A DNA stretch of 64,000 bases from Verminephrobacter eiseniae EF01-2 (GTDB taxonomy: Bacteria; Pseudomonadota; Gammaproteobacteria; Burkholderiales; Burkholderiaceae_C). The stretch lies in NCBI RefSeq assembly GCF_000015565.1, contig NC_008786.1, forward strand, positions 930,001 through 994,000, given 5' to 3'. This document shows positions 28,186 through 38,266 of this stretch, piece by piece. The translations under genes and the position numbers were made by a program. The stretch's first letter is position 1, and every line of letters starts with the position of its first letter. Below the pieces are notes generated by a model. The model did not search any database. It was not told where the DNA came from and saw only the letters and a list, made by a program, of their open reading frames with translations.

Positions 28186-28908
28186 ATGCCATTGGCCCCG
28201 CGTCGTCGTTTTCTTCAGTCTGCCGCCGGCACGCTCGCCGGCGCCGGCTTCCCCCCGGCAGCGGCAGCGGCCAGGATCAAGCCCGGCGCGAATGCGGTGC
28301 TGATCGTGGTCGATGTGCAAAACTGCTTTGTCCCCGGAGGAGCGCTGCCCGTGGCCCGGGGCGACGAGGTGGTGCCGGTGATCAACCGCATTGCCACGGC
28401 CTTCGACAACGTGGTGCTGACGCAGGACTGGCACACCCCGGGCCACATATCCTTTGCCAGCAGCCATGCGGGCAAGAAGCCGTTTGACACCATCCGGCTC
28501 GGCTACGGCGAGCAACGGCTGTGGCCCGACCACTGCGTGCAAGGCAGCCAGGACGCCGCGCTGCACAAAGACCTGCATCTGCCCCAGGCCCAGATGATCC
28601 TGCGCAAGGGCTTTCATCCGCAGGTGGACAGCTACTCCGCGTTCGAGGAGGCCGACCACAAAACCGCCACCGGCTTGACCGGATACCTCCGACAGCGCGG
28701 CATCGAGAGCGTGTTCGTCGCCGGCCTGGCGACCGACTTTTGTGTGGCCTGGACAGCGCTCGATGCCCGGCGCCTGGGTTTCGATACCTCTGTCGTGGAA
28801 GACGCCTGCCGCGCCATCGACATCGATGGCTCGCTGCAAGCGGCCTGGAAACAGATGCAGGCCAAGGGCATCGAGCGCATACAGTCCGGCGACATCGACA
28901 TCGGCTGA
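28186..28908 (+). CDS. pncA: Exported nicotinamidase
   Basis: This 240-residue nicotinamidase carries a Tat-type signal peptide (twin arginine in PRRRFLQSAAG, residues 5-13, then a hydrophobic stretch ending near AAAAA at 29). The enzyme core matches bacterial PncA: catalytic D43 (VVDVQNCF), K141 (LRKGFHPQVDSYSAF) and C186 (LATDFCVAWT), plus metal ligands D81, H83 and H87 (TQDWHTPGH). It deamidates nicotinamide to nicotinate. Ordinary PncA is cytoplasmic, so a Tat leader is unusual and would place the reaction in the periplasm, ahead of the adjacent importer. An upstream in-frame start at 28144 is less likely. Confidence 0.85.
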   Translation: MPLAPRRRFLQSAAGTLAGAGFPPAAAAARIKPGANAVLIVVDVQNCFVPGGALPVARGDEVVPVINRIATAFDNVVLTQDWHTPGHISFASSHAGKKPFDTIRLGYGEQRLWPDHCVQGSQDAALHKDLHLPQAQMILRKGFHPQVDSYSAFEEADHKTATGLTGYLRQRGIESVFVAGLATDFCVAWTALDARRLGFDTSVVEDACRAIDIDGSLQAAWKQMQAKGIERIQSGDIDIG

Positions 28909-28914
28909 CGAAAG

Positions 28915-29080
28915 CTAGTGTCGCGTCACCGATCAGATGTCGTAGGCTGCGCGCAGCCATCGGAGCGCAGCGCAAGGCGCATCGCGCAGCCAATACCGAG
29001 CGTATTGGCAAGCGATGCAACGCCGCGATGCGCTTCGATGGCCAGCGCAGACCGACAGATGATCGGTGACGCGACACTAG
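28915..29080 (+). mobile_element. 166-bp terminal-inverted-repeat element, copy 2
   Basis: Same length and orientation as copy 1. The first 21 bases have a perfect inverted match at the other end. It lies six bases beyond the nicotinamidase stop codon. Confidence 0.95.
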
Positions 29081-29374
29081 GGCCTCGCCCGAGGCGCCGG
29101 TCTGGCGCCGCTGCGCGCGCCCGGGCCATGCGCGTGCAGCAGGCCGCCGTCCCCAAGTGGGAGCGCCGTGACGACGCCGTGACGAATATGTCCGTCGGCG
29201 CGCCCCGGGAGCATGTCGACGCACCCGGCGGGGGGTTGAAACTCGTTGCCGTTGTTTCCTGATAAAGACATTCAAGTCCGGCCATTCGGGCCGGCGCAGC
29301 AACGCAAGCCGCGATACTACGTTTCTTGCCAATGGGCGCCATTGCCCCGCCCATTCCACCGCTGGAGACCACCC

Positions 29375-30466
29375 ATGAGCCTGCCTTTTCATCCCCTGGA
29401 GACCGACCTGTTTGCCCGCGCGCAATGGCTGCTCGACCCAGAGTGGTTGGCGCGCGACCCTGACCTGGCGCCGGTGCTGCCCACCGTGCTGGCGCGCAAT
29501 GTGGGGCAGGACTGGCACAAGGCAGGCACGTTCCGCCACCACCTGGTGGGAGTGGCCCGCTCGCTGAGCCTGTGGCAGCAGCCGCGCGACGTGCGGCTGC
29601 TGGGGCTGCTGCACAGCGTGTACGGCAATGCCTTCGTGGACCTGGTCAAATTCGACCCGGCCAGGGAGCGGGCGCAGATGCGGGAGTTGGTGGGCGAGTC
29701 GGCCGAGCATCTGGTGTACCTGTTTTGCACCCGTTCGCGCACGCAGTTCGTGCAGCGGGTGCTGGCCCAGGCGCTGCAAGCCGATGGCAGCCTGGTGCTG
29801 GAGCAAGGCGATGGCCGCCACCTGCTCACGCCATATGAGGTGGCGGTGTTCATCATCGTCACCATGGCCGACGCCATCGAGCAGTGGTTCAGTTGGCAAG
29901 ACGATGTCTACTCGGGCTTTCCCCGGCTGGAGCCGCAGCGCCAGCAAGCGGTGCATTGGGCGGCTTCGCTGTGGCCTGGCCCGATGCGGCCCACGGGGCG
30001 CATGCTGCAACAGATCAGCGCCCTGGCGCAGGCGCTGCAGCACCCGGGGCTCAAGCAGTTGTTGCCGCTGCCGCCGGTGTTTGCGCATTGCAGCCAGCGC
30101 CTGTCCGCGTCCGATGAGGCCGCTGCCACTGCGCTGTACTGGTCGGTGATTGCGCAGGAGCACCCGCTGCTGGACCCGGATGTGGCCACGAACATGCTCG
30201 AAAGCGCCGTGCGCCACAACCCCTGGGTGGGCGAGCCGCAGATGGTGCTGGCACAGTTGTACCTCGCGGCCGGGCGCAAGGACGAGGCGAAGCTGGCAGC
30301 GGCCAGCGCCTTGCAGTTGTTCAGCGCCTGGGGCAATTCCTGGGACAAGCGCGTGCAGTGGGACGCCTGGGTGGCCTGGACACGCATCCTGCTGCAAGGC
30401 GCAACGGTAGACGGCGCCTGGCCCGAGCGGCTGGACAAGCTCAACAATGTGGCGCTGCGGCACTGA
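29375..30466 (+). CDS. Hypothetical protein (DUF6817-like, HD-like N-terminal half)
   Basis: This 363-residue soluble protein has no signal peptide. The N-terminal 180 residues contain HHLVGVARSLSLWQQPRDVRLLGLLHSVYGNAFVD, an H...H-S arrangement reminiscent of metal-binding HD-type folds, and I associate it with DUF6817. The C-terminal part (MLESAVRHNPWVGEPQMVLAQLYLAAGRKDEAKLAAASAL) looks like a tetratricopeptide-like helical pair. The start at 29375 has GGAG nine bases before it. No operon partner is evident: the next gene starts 117 bases on. Function unknown. Confidence 0.7.
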   Translation: MSLPFHPLETDLFARAQWLLDPEWLARDPDLAPVLPTVLARNVGQDWHKAGTFRHHLVGVARSLSLWQQPRDVRLLGLLHSVYGNAFVDLVKFDPARERAQMRELVGESAEHLVYLFCTRSRTQFVQRVLAQALQADGSLVLEQGDGRHLLTPYEVAVFIIVTMADAIEQWFSWQDDVYSGFPRLEPQRQQAVHWAASLWPGPMRPTGRMLQQISALAQALQHPGLKQLLPLPPVFAHCSQRLSASDEAAATALYWSVIAQEHPLLDPDVATNMLESAVRHNPWVGEPQMVLAQLYLAAGRKDEAKLAAASALQLFSAWGNSWDKRVQWDAWVAWTRILLQGATVDGAWPERLDKLNNVALRH

Positions 30467-30583
30467 ATCCCCCCGGCGCCGGATCAGACTTTTTGGCGAT
30501 GAGGTCAGAACAAGACAGTCGTTGGCGCGGCCACGGCGCCGGCGCAAAATTGCGCACCCCGCAACCAGCAAGGAGACATTGGC

Positions 30584-31225
30584 ATGAGCACCCTGCGTCT
30601 GGGCGATACCGCCCCCGACTTCACCCAGGAATCCACGGCCGGCACCATCCGCTTTCATCAGTGGGCCGGTGATTCGTGGGTGGTACTGTTCTCGCATCCG
30701 GCCGACTTCACGCCGGTATGCACCACCGAACTGGGCAAGACGGCGGCCCTGGCCACCGAGTTTGCCCGGCGCAAGACCCGGCCGATCGCCGTCAGTGTGG
30801 ACCCCGTGGACGCGCACCAGCGCTGGGTCCAGGACATCAACGATACGCAGAACACCACCGTGGACTTTCCCATCCTGGCCGATGCCGACAGGAAGGTCGC
30901 CGATCTGTACGACATGATCCACCCCAACGCATCGACCACCGCCACGGTGCGCAGCGTGTTCATCATCGACCCGCAAAAGATCATCCGCACCACGTTCACC
31001 TACCCGGCCAGCACCGGGCGCAACTTCGACGAAATCCTGCGCGTGATCGATTCGCTGCAACTGACCGACCGGCACAAGGTGGCCACGCCCGTGAACTGGA
31101 AAGACGGCGACGATGTGATCATCGTGCCCAGCCTGCAAGACCCGGCCGAGATCGCCCGGCGCTTTCCGAAGGGCTTCAAGGCCGTGCGCCCGTATCTGCG
31201 CATCACCCCCCAGCCCGACAAATAA
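30584..31225 (+). CDS. 1-Cys peroxiredoxin (Prx6 type)
   Basis: This 213-residue peroxiredoxin has the peroxidatic cysteine C46 in the motif HPADFTPVCTTE and the conserved T43/P44. The C-terminal extension (PVNWKDGDDVIIVPSLQDPAEIARRFPKGF) is that of the Prx6 subgroup, and no resolving cysteine is present. It reduces hydrogen peroxide or organic hydroperoxides in the cytoplasm. The start is preceded by AAGGAG. A likely terminator follows at 31235. Confidence 0.92.
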   Translation: MSTLRLGDTAPDFTQESTAGTIRFHQWAGDSWVVLFSHPADFTPVCTTELGKTAALATEFARRKTRPIAVSVDPVDAHQRWVQDINDTQNTTVDFPILADADRKVADLYDMIHPNASTTATVRSVFIIDPQKIIRTTFTYPASTGRNFDEILRVIDSLQLTDRHKVATPVNWKDGDDVIIVPSLQDPAEIARRFPKGFKAVRPYLRITPQPDK

Positions 31226-31234
31226 GCCCCATCG

Positions 31235-31279
31235 CAGCCACCGGCCAGGCATTGCCTGCGCCGGTGTGGCTGGTCTTTT
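31235..31279 (+). terminator. Probable Rho-independent terminator after the peroxiredoxin gene
   Basis: CAGCCAC...GGCCAGGCA pairs with TGCCTGCGCC...GTGGCTG with small bulges, and the stem is followed by GTCTTTT. It lies ten bases after the stop codon. Confidence 0.6.
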
Positions 31280-31477
31280 GCCGCCCCCTGACGGATGGCT
31301 GCTGGCGCATGGATCGTGCTGGAGACCTGAGCGCCAGCCCGCAGTCGTTTCATCTCATCTGGCAGGCTGGACGGGCCGTGGGGGCCTGCGGCTGGACAGT
31401 TACATTACCAATGCGCAGGAATGTGTTTGGAATGTGTTTGGCGCATGCGTGGCGCGTCGATTGGCCTGGGAGGTTGC

Positions 31478-31765
31478 ATGGGATTGCGCTTTCAAAAACG
31501 TATCCGGATTTTCAAAGGACTGACGCTGAACCTCAGCAAGTCGGGGACATCATGGACCGTGGGCGGGCCTGGCGCGTCCGTGAACCTCAAGGATGGCAAG
31601 GCCACCGGAAATGTGGGGATACCGGGGACCGGGATTTCCTACCGGGAGCGTCTGGACGTACCGAAGCACGAAGACTTGGCGCAGGGGCGGGGCTTGTTTT
31701 CCGGATGGACGGTCTGGGGGTGCGTCGTGCTCATCGCCTTGATTCTCGTGGCCGTATGGCGTTAG
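31478..31765 (+). CDS. DUF4236 family small membrane protein
   Basis: This 95-residue protein starts MGLRFQKRIRIFKGLTLNLSKSG, continues with WTVGGPGASVNLKDG and GIPGTGISYRE (the DUF4236 pattern), and ends with one hydrophobic segment (VWGCVVLIALILVAVW). GGGAGG lies five bases before the ATG. The function of the family is unknown. It stands alone between the peroxiredoxin and sulfate-transport genes. Confidence 0.8.
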   Translation: MGLRFQKRIRIFKGLTLNLSKSGTSWTVGGPGASVNLKDGKATGNVGIPGTGISYRERLDVPKHEDLAQGRGLFSGWTVWGCVVLIALILVAVWR

Positions 31766-31973
31766 TCAGTGGCGTCAGTCAGGACGGGCAGCAAGCAGAC
31801 ATGGCCTTGCTCCGCTCCTTGATTGATAGCTTTCGGTGCATGAGACATGGGCGCTTGCCGGGCTTCCCATCGGTGGCCATATTAATTAACAAAAAGACAG
31901 TCTTTCGGATTGGACGCGGTGCTCAGCACAATGCGGGGTTGCCCGCCGTCGTCGGGAATCAGGCACTGCACCC

Positions 31974-32978
31974 ATGACCTCTTTGCGACCCAAGACCCTT
32001 CTGGCCGCGCTGGCCCTGTCCGCCAGCGGCATGGCACTGGCGGACAGCACATTGCTCAATGTCTCTTACGACGTGGCGCGCGAGTTTTACAAGGACTACA
32101 ACGCGGCGTTCATCGCCCACTACAAAAAGGCCAAGGGCCAGGACATCAGGATCGACCAGTCGCATGCCGGCTCCAGCGCCCAGGCGCGGGCCGTCAACGA
32201 TGGCCTGGCCGCCGATGTGGTGACGATGAACACCTCCACCGATGTGCAATTCCTGGCCGACAACGGCGTGGTGGCCAAGGACTGGGCGCGCCGCTTTCCG
32301 CATGACGCAGCGCCGACCACCTCGACCATGCTGTTTCTGGTGCGCCACGGCAACCCCAAGGGCATCGAGGATTGGGACGACCTGATCAAACCGGGCGTGC
32401 AGGTGATCGTGGTCAACCCCAAGACCGGCGGCAATGGCCGCTATGCCTATCTGGCGGCCTGGGGCGCGGTGCTCGACAAGGGCGGCAGTGCGGCGCAGGC
32501 GGCCGAGTTCGTCGGCAAGCTGTACCGCAACGTGCCCGTGCTGGCCAAGGGCGGGCGCGATGCCACGGCCACCTTCTTGCAGCGCAACCAGGGCGATGTG
32601 CTGATCACCTTCGAGTCCGAAGTGCTGGCCATCGATCGGGAATTTGGCGCCGGCAAGGTGGATGTGGTCTACCCCTCGGTGAGCGTGGTGGCCGAAAACC
32701 CGGTGGCCGTGGTCGAGCGCACCGTGGCCAGGAAGGGCACGGCCGAGCTGGCCAAGGCCTATCTGGACTATCTGTACTCGGATGAGGCGCAGGAGATCGC
32801 CGCCAGGCACGCCATCCGCCCCCGTTCCGAAGCCGTGCTCAAGAAATACGCCCGTACTTTCAAGCCGATCCGGCTGTTCACGGTGGCCCAGTACTTTGGC
32901 TCGCTGACCGAGGCGCAGAAGGTGCATTTCAACGACGGCGGCCAGTTCGACAAGCTCTACCTGCCCGGCAAACCATGA
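31974..32978 (+). CDS. sbp: Sulfate ABC transporter substrate-binding protein
   Basis: This 334-residue periplasmic protein has a signal peptide cut near MALA-DS (residues 22-24). The mature start STLLNVSYDVAREFYKDYN and the SHAGSSAQARAV segment, whose serines and backbone amides bind sulfate, are typical of Sbp/CysP. It is the first gene of the sulfate importer operon and overlaps the next gene by ATGA. The AT-rich stretch around 31870-31910 upstream is the likely promoter; sulfur-starvation control by CysB is expected from the family but I cannot verify a site. Confidence 0.92.
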   Translation: MTSLRPKTLLAALALSASGMALADSTLLNVSYDVAREFYKDYNAAFIAHYKKAKGQDIRIDQSHAGSSAQARAVNDGLAADVVTMNTSTDVQFLADNGVVAKDWARRFPHDAAPTTSTMLFLVRHGNPKGIEDWDDLIKPGVQVIVVNPKTGGNGRYAYLAAWGAVLDKGGSAAQAAEFVGKLYRNVPVLAKGGRDATATFLQRNQGDVLITFESEVLAIDREFGAGKVDVVYPSVSVVAENPVAVVERTVARKGTAELAKAYLDYLYSDEAQEIAARHAIRPRSEAVLKKYARTFKPIRLFTVAQYFGSLTEAQKVHFNDGGQFDKLYLPGKP

Positions 32979-33844
32979 GCACCGAGCGCCTCGTGGCTGC
33001 GGCGCCGGCCGGCCGGCGCGCGTCCAGGCGGGTGCTGCCCGGCTTTGGCCTGACGCTGGGCTACACGCTGTTCTACCTGGGCATCATCGTGCTGATCCCG
33101 CTGTCGGCGCTGATCTTCAAGTCCTTCGCGCTGAGCGGCGAGCAGTTCTGGCGCGCCATCAGCGCGCCGCGCGTGCTGGCCTCGTACCGGCTCACTTTCG
33201 GCGCCTCGTTCCTTGCCGCGCTGGTCAATCTGGTGTTTGGCCTGCTGATCGCCTGGGTGCTGGTGCGCTACCGCTTCCCGGGCAAGAAGATCGTCGACGC
33301 GCTGGTGGACCTGCCGTTCGCGCTGCCCACGGCCGTGGCCGGCATCTCGCTCACGGCCTTGCTGGCAGGCAATGGCTGGGTCGGACAGATTCTGGAGCCG
33401 ATGGGCATCGTGCTGGCGTTCAGGCCCGCAGGCATCGTGATTGCGCTGATCTTCATCGGCCTGCCGTTCGTCGTGCGCACGGTGCAGCCGGTGCTCGAAG
33501 ACGCCGAGAAAGAACTCGAAGAAGCCGCCACCTGCCTGGGGGCCACGCGCTGGCAGACCTTCACCCGGGTCATCCTGCCGACCATCACCCCGGCCCTGCT
33601 GACCGGCTTTGCGCTGGCGTTCGCGCGCGCCGTGGGGGAATACGGCTCGGTGATCTTCATCGCCGGCAACATGCCCATGGTGTCTGAAATCACGCCGCTG
33701 ATCATCATCGGCAAACTCGAGCAGTACGACTATGCCGGCGCCACCGCCGTGGCGCTGGTGATGCTTGTCATCTCGTTCGCCTTGCTGCTGCTCATCAATG
33801 CGCTGCAAGCCTGGCAACGCCGCCATGCGGGGGCACCGGCATGA
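32975..33844 (+). CDS. cysT: Sulfate ABC transporter permease CysT (CysU)
   Basis: This 289-residue membrane protein has six membrane segments. The conserved EAA loop is [33 protein letters not shown] near residues 172-205, the contact with CysA. It starts within the ATGA overlap with sbp and ends in an ATGA overlap with cysW. It forms the sulfate/thiosulfate channel with CysW in the inner membrane. Confidence 0.93.
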   Translation: MSTERLVAAAPAGRRASRRVLPGFGLTLGYTLFYLGIIVLIPLSALIFKSFALSGEQFWRAISAPRVLASYRLTFGASFLAALVNLVFGLLIAWVLVRYRFPGKKIVDALVDLPFALPTAVAGISLTALLAGNGWVGQILEPMGIVLAFRPAGIVIALIFIGLPFVVRTVQPVLEDAEKELEEAATCLGATRWQTFTRVILPTITPALLTGFALAFARAVGEYGSVIFIAGNMPMVSEITPLIIIGKLEQYDYAGATAVALVMLVISFALLLLINALQAWQRRHAGAPA

Positions 33845-33954
33845 GTGCTGCACGGCCGCCCGAAGGCACTCATACCGTAGCCGAAGGCGAAGGTGCTCCA
33901 GCGACTGCCGCACGGCCGCCCGAAGGCGAAGGCGCTCCAGTGACTGCCGCGCCC
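33841..33954 (+). repeat. Two units of the in-frame N-terminal repeat in cysW
   Basis: The first unit is full length ([17 protein letters not shown]), the second is shortened internally ([10 protein letters not shown]). Both keep the frame. The unit begins with the ATGA that also ends cysT. Confidence 0.92.
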
Positions 33955-34839
33955 GCCATGGCCCGCGCTCGGCTCCGCCGGGCCGGCAGCAGCCAAGGGC
34001 GCTGGCTGCGCTGCGCGCTGATCGCGCTGGCGCTGGCGTTCATGCTGCTGTTCCTGGTGCTGCCGCTGGCGGCGGTGTTTACCGAGGCGCTGCGCAAGGG
34101 TTTGGGCGCCTACCTCGACGGCCTGCGCGAGCCGGATGCCTGGTCGGCCATCCGGCTGACGCTGCTCACGGCGCTGATTGCGGTGCCGCTGAACCTGGTG
34201 TTCGGCCTGGCCGCCGCCTGGTGCATTGCCAAGTACGAGTTCCGGGGCAAGGCCTTTTTGACCACGCTGGTCGATCTGCCGTTCTCGGTGTCACCGGTGG
34301 TGGCTGGCCTGATCTATGTGCTGATGTTCGGCGCGCAGGGCTGGTTCGGCCCCTGGTTGCAGGCGCATGGCATCACGATCATTTTTGCCGTGCCCGGCAT
34401 CGTGCTGGCCACCTTGTTCGTCACCTTCCCGTTCATCGCGCGCGAGCTGATCCCGCTGATGCAGGCCCAGGGCAACGATGAGGAGCAGGCCGCCATCGTG
34501 CTGGGCGCCACCGGCTGGCAGACCTTCTGGCGCGTGAGCCTGCCCAACATCCGCTGGGGCCTGCTGTACGGCGTGATCTTGTGCAATGCCCGGGCCATGG
34601 GCGAGTTCGGCGCGGTATCGGTGGTGTCGGGCCATATCCGGGGGCAGACCAACACCCTGCCGCTGCATGTGGAGATTCTGTACAACGAATACCAGTCCGT
34701 GGCCGCATTTGCCGCCGCATCGCTGCTGGCCTTGCTGGCGCTGGTCACGCTGGTCATCAAGACCATTGCCGAGCACCGCCATGAGCAGCTGCACATGGCT
34801 GCGGCCCAGTGCCCGCCGGAGCGCCCGCCCGAGCGTTGA
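33841..34839 (+). CDS. cysW: Sulfate ABC transporter permease CysW with repeat-derived N-terminal extension
   Basis: This 332-residue protein has a CysW core from about residue 55 ([29 protein letters not shown]) with the EAA loop [26 protein letters not shown]. The first 40 residues are two degenerate units of the in-frame repeat ([19 protein letters not shown], then a shortened copy), which CysW proteins normally lack. The start overlaps the cysT stop as ATGA, and the repeat begins immediately at that start. The core seems intact, so function is probably retained. Confidence 0.9.
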   Translation: MSAARPPEGTHTVAEGEGAPATAARPPEGEGAPVTAAPAMARARLRRAGSSQGRWLRCALIALALAFMLLFLVLPLAAVFTEALRKGLGAYLDGLREPDAWSAIRLTLLTALIAVPLNLVFGLAAAWCIAKYEFRGKAFLTTLVDLPFSVSPVVAGLIYVLMFGAQGWFGPWLQAHGITIIFAVPGIVLATLFVTFPFIARELIPLMQAQGNDEEQAAIVLGATGWQTFWRVSLPNIRWGLLYGVILCNARAMGEFGAVSVVSGHIRGQTNTLPLHVEILYNEYQSVAAFAAASLLALLALVTLVIKTIAEHRHEQLHMAAAQCPPERPPER

Positions 34840-34850
34840 AAGGAAAGCCC

Positions 34851-35966
34851 GTGAGCATAGAAATCCGCAACGTCAGCAAGCAGTTTGGCAACTTCCATGC
34901 GCTGCGCGATGTGAGCCTGGACATTGCCTCGGGCGAACTGCTCGCCTTGCTCGGCCCCTCGGGCTGCGGCAAGACCACGCTGCTGCGCATCATTGCCGGG
35001 CTGGAGACGGCCGACACCGGCAGCATCCATTTCAGCGGCGCCGACACCACCGGCGTGCATGTGCGCGAGCGCAACGTGGGCTTCGTGTTCCAGCACTACG
35101 CCCTGTTCCGCCACATGACGGTGTTCGAGAACGTGGCCTTCGGCCTGCGCGTCAAGCCCCGCGGCCTGCGCCCGAGCCAGGCGCAGATCCGGCAGAAGGT
35201 GACCGAACTGCTGCAACTGGTGCAGCTCGACTGGCTGGCCGAGCGCTACCCCGCGCAACTGTCGGGCGGCCAGCGCCAGCGCATCGCGCTGGCCCGCGCG
35301 CTGGCGGTCGAGCCCAAGGTGCTGCTGCTCGACGAACCCTTTGGCGCGCTCGACGCCAAGGTGCGCAAGGAGTTGCGCCGCTGGCTGCGCCGCCTGCACG
35401 ACGAACTGCAGGTGACCAGCATCTTCGTCACGCACGACCAGGAAGAGGCGCTCGAAGTCGCCGACCGCGTGGTGGTCATCCACCGGGGCCGCATCGAGCA
35501 AAGCGGATCGCCCGAGCAGGTCTGGGAGCATCCGGCCAGCCCCTTCGTCTATGGCTTCCTGGGCGACGTGAACCTGTTCCATGGCCGCGCGCACGAGGGG
35601 CTGGTGCACCTGGCCGGCATGCAGATCGATGCGCCCGAGCACAGCCAGGCGCAAAACGCCAAGGCCTTTGCCTATGTGCGCCCGCATGACCTGGACGTGC
35701 AGCGCTATGCGCCGGGGGCGGGGCTGGACGCCGCAGGCCGCCCGCGCGGCATCGTCGCCCAGCTCAGCCGCGCCATCGTCGTGGGGCCGATCGCGCGGCT
35801 GGAACTTATCGCGTCGCACGAGCACCAACCGGCGGACGATGCGCCCCCCGGCCCGTTGATCGAAGCGCAGATTCCGGCGCAGCAGTTCAAGGACATGGGG
35901 TTCAGCGAGGGCGAAACCCTGGTGGTGACACCGCGCCGTGCCCGGATTTTCCTGGACGGTGCCTGA
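34851..35966 (+). CDS. cysA: Sulfate ABC transporter ATP-binding protein CysA
   Basis: This 371-residue ATPase has Walker [10 protein letters not shown] near residue 35, the signature [11 protein letters not shown] near 138, Walker [13 protein letters not shown] and H-loop THDQ, followed by a TOBE-like C-terminal regulatory domain ([12 protein letters not shown]). The GTG at 34851 is chosen as the start because AAAGGAAA lies just upstream and it begins the canonical [11 protein letters not shown]. It powers the CysT/CysW channel and is the last gene of the operon. Confidence 0.93.
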   Translation: MSIEIRNVSKQFGNFHALRDVSLDIASGELLALLGPSGCGKTTLLRIIAGLETADTGSIHFSGADTTGVHVRERNVGFVFQHYALFRHMTVFENVAFGLRVKPRGLRPSQAQIRQKVTELLQLVQLDWLAERYPAQLSGGQRQRIALARALAVEPKVLLLDEPFGALDAKVRKELRRWLRRLHDELQVTSIFVTHDQEEALEVADRVVVIHRGRIEQSGSPEQVWEHPASPFVYGFLGDVNLFHGRAHEGLVHLAGMQIDAPEHSQAQNAKAFAYVRPHDLDVQRYAPGAGLDAAGRPRGIVAQLSRAIVVGPIARLELIASHEHQPADDAPPGPLIEAQIPAQQFKDMGFSEGETLVVTPRRARIFLDGA

Positions 35967-36139
35967 GTTGCCTTGGCCCTCTGCCGTCATTGCATTTCCC
36001 AATCGTTCGTGAACGCGAAGGCAAAGCGCAGACAGCACGGCTGCACGACAAGCGGCGCCGACGAAGTGCACGGATGATTCAGGAATGAAACCAGCCCCGC
36101 CGGCAGACCGCTGCGGGCCAAGCCACTTCAAGGACGAGC

Positions 36140-36673
36140 ATGATGGTATGGAACTGGATCGATCGAACCCCGCGCCGGGTGCTGGCGCTGATCAGCCTGG
36201 CCTGCGTGGCGCTGCTGGCCTGCGGCCTGTACCTGCAGCATGTGGTGGGCCTGGTGCCCTGCCCGATGTGCATCGTGCAGCGCTACGCGCTCATCGGGCT
36301 GGCCCTGCTCACCGGCCTGGCCAGCGCCCGCAGCGCCAAGGGCTGGTGGCTGACGCTGTCGGCCCTGGCGGCCCTGACGGCGGGCTTTGGCGCCACTGTG
36401 GCGGCACGCCAAAGCTGGTTGCAGTGGTATCCCCCGCAGAGCGTCAGTTGTGGCCGTGACTTTTACGGGATGATCGAGAGCTTCCCGCTCAGCCGCGCGA
36501 TTCCGATGATCTTGCGCGGCTCGGGCGACTGCGCGGCGGTCGACTGGAGCCTGCTCGGCGGCTCGATCGCCAACTGGTCGTTCCTCTGCTTCGCGCTCTT
36601 GGGCCTGCTGCTGCTGGCGCTGCTGGCGCGCGGCGTGCGCGGCGCCCGGCAACGCGCTCCGGCGCCGGTCTGA
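36140..36673 (+). CDS. dsbB: Disulfide bond formation protein DsbB
   Basis: This 177-residue inner-membrane protein has four membrane segments. The first periplasmic cysteine pair is C41/C44 (CPMC) and the second is C104 and C131. It re-oxidises DsbA and passes electrons to quinone. AAGGACG precedes the ATG. It is convergent with argA, only 41 bases apart. Confidence 0.93.
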   Translation: MMVWNWIDRTPRRVLALISLACVALLACGLYLQHVVGLVPCPMCIVQRYALIGLALLTGLASARSAKGWWLTLSALAALTAGFGATVAARQSWLQWYPPQSVSCGRDFYGMIESFPLSRAIPMILRGSGDCAAVDWSLLGGSIANWSFLCFALLGLLLLALLARGVRGARQRAPAPV

Positions 36674-36714
36674 GCGCAGAGGGGCCCGAGCGCAGGGGCC
36701 TGGGCGCGCGGCCC

Positions 36715-38061
36715 TCAGAGCTTTTTGACCAGCACCTGGCTGCGCCGGTCCCAGTTGTACTTGCGCTTGCGCGCATCGGGCAGCCAGTCCGGGTCCACGG
36801 ACTGAAAGCCGCGCTTGAGGAACCAGTGCCTGGTGCGGGTGGTGAGCACGAAAATGCTGTCCAGCCCCAGGCTGCGGGCGCGTTGCTCGACGCGCTTGAG
36901 CAGCTTTTGGCCATCGCCCGTGCCCTGGCTCTGCGGCGATACGGTCAGGGCGGCCATCTCGGCCGTCCTGGCCTCGGGATAGGGGTAGAGCGCGGCGCAG
37001 CCGAAGATCACGCCATCGTGCTCGATGACGGTGTAGGTGGCAATGTCGCGCTCGATCTCGGTGCGGTCGCGCTTGACCAGGGTGCCATCCCTCTCGAAAG
37101 GCTCGATCAACTGCAAGATGCCGCCCACATCGTCGATGCTGGCTTCGCGCAGCGCTTCGAGCTTCTCGTCGATCACCATGGTGCCGATGCCATCGTGCAC
37201 ATAGACCTCCAGCAGCAGCGAGCCATCGACCGCAAACGGCAGGATATGGCTGCGCTCCACGCCGGCCTTGCAGGCCGTCACGCAATGCTGCAGATAAAAG
37301 CCGGCGTCGGCAGGCTGCAAGGCGCCGGGCAAACGGGCCAGCAGGGCCTGGGCGGCGGCCAGCGACAGCTCGGTATCGATGGGATTGTCCTCGCCCCCGG
37401 GCTGGTCGGGCTGCATGCGGATGCCGGGCACCTCGGTCAGAAAGATCAGCTTGTCGGCGCGCAACTCGATCGCCACGCTGGTGGCCACCTCCTCCATGCT
37501 CAGGTTGAACGCCTCGCCGGTGGGCGAAAAGCCGAACGGCGACAGCAGCACCAAGGCGCCCATGTCCAGCGTGCGCTGAATGCCGGCCACATCCACCTTG
37601 CGCACCAGGCCCGAATGCTGAAAGTCCACGCCATCGACGATGCCCACGGGCCGCGCGGTCAGGAAGTTGCCCGAGATCACGCGCACCGTGGCACCGGCCA
37701 TCGGGGTGTTGGGCAGACCCTGGCTGAAAGCGGCCTCGATCTCGTAGCGCAACTGGCCCGCCGCCTCCTGGGCGCAGTCGAGCGCCACCGAATCCGTGAT
37801 GCGGATGCCATGCGCATACCGGGCGACATGCCCCTTGGCGGCCAGTTGCTCGTTCACCTGGGGGCGAAAGCCGTGCACCAGCACGATGCGCACGCCCATG
37901 GCCTGGATCAGCGCCAGATCCTGCGCAATGCCGTGCAGTTTGCCCGCCGCAATGCCCTCTCCGGTCAACCCGATGACAAAAGTCTGGTGGCGAAACTTGT
38001 GGATATAAGGCGCCACCGAGCGGAACCAGGGAACGAAGTTGAAGTTGAAGTTGCTGGACAT
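36715..38061 (-). CDS. argA: Amino-acid N-acetyltransferase ArgA
   Basis: This 448-residue protein has an N-terminal amino-acid-kinase-like domain (residues about 20-285, with FVIGLTGEGIAAGKL and VLVHGFRPQVNEQL) and a C-terminal GNAT acetyltransferase domain (about 300-448, acetyl-CoA motif SPQSQGTGDGQKLL). It makes N-acetylglutamate, the first step of arginine synthesis, and the kinase-like domain mediates arginine feedback. A 166-bp mobile element starts 40 bases upstream of its start codon and may affect its promoter. Confidence 0.93.
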   Translation of the reverse strand: MSSNFNFNFVPWFRSVAPYIHKFRHQTFVIGLTGEGIAAGKLHGIAQDLALIQAMGVRIVLVHGFRPQVNEQLAAKGHVARYAHGIRITDSVALDCAQEAAGQLRYEIEAAFSQGLPNTPMAGATVRVISGNFLTARPVGIVDGVDFQHSGLVRKVDVAGIQRTLDMGALVLLSPFGFSPTGEAFNLSMEEVATSVAIELRADKLIFLTEVPGIRMQPDQPGGEDNPIDTELSLAAAQALLARLPGALQPADAGFYLQHCVTACKAGVERSHILPFAVDGSLLLEVYVHDGIGTMVIDEKLEALREASIDDVGGILQLIEPFERDGTLVKRDRTEIERDIATYTVIEHDGVIFGCAALYPYPEARTAEMAALTVSPQSQGTGDGQKLLKRVEQRARSLGLDSIFVLTTRTRHWFLKRGFQSVDPDWLPDARKRKYNWDRRSQVLVKKL

Positions 38062-38100
38062 GGGGCGGATGCGGTGGGCCGGCGGTGCCAGCCGGCAAGG

Positions 38101-38266
38101 CTAGTGTCGCGTCATCGGTCAGATGTCGCAGGCTGCGCTCAGCCATCGAAGCGCAGCGCAAGGCGCATCGCGCAGCCAATACCGAGCGTATTGGCAAGCG
38201 ATGCAACGCCGCGATGCGCTTCGATGGCCAGCGCAGACCGACAGATGGTCGGTGACGCGACACTAG
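38101..38266 (+). mobile_element. 166-bp terminal-inverted-repeat element, copy 3 (left edge of AT-richer cassette)
   Basis: Same length and orientation as copies 1 and 2, with a few substitutions (for example CGTCATCGGTC in the left end). It sits between argA and the cassette at 38.4-43.1 kb, whose other side carries copy 4 in the opposite orientation. Confidence 0.94.

Noticed and set aside
36674..36714. Bidirectional terminator between dsbB and argA
   Set aside because: GC-rich inverted segments are visible (GAGGGGCC and GGCCCTC), but there is no T-run on either side, so a Rho-independent terminator is not supported.
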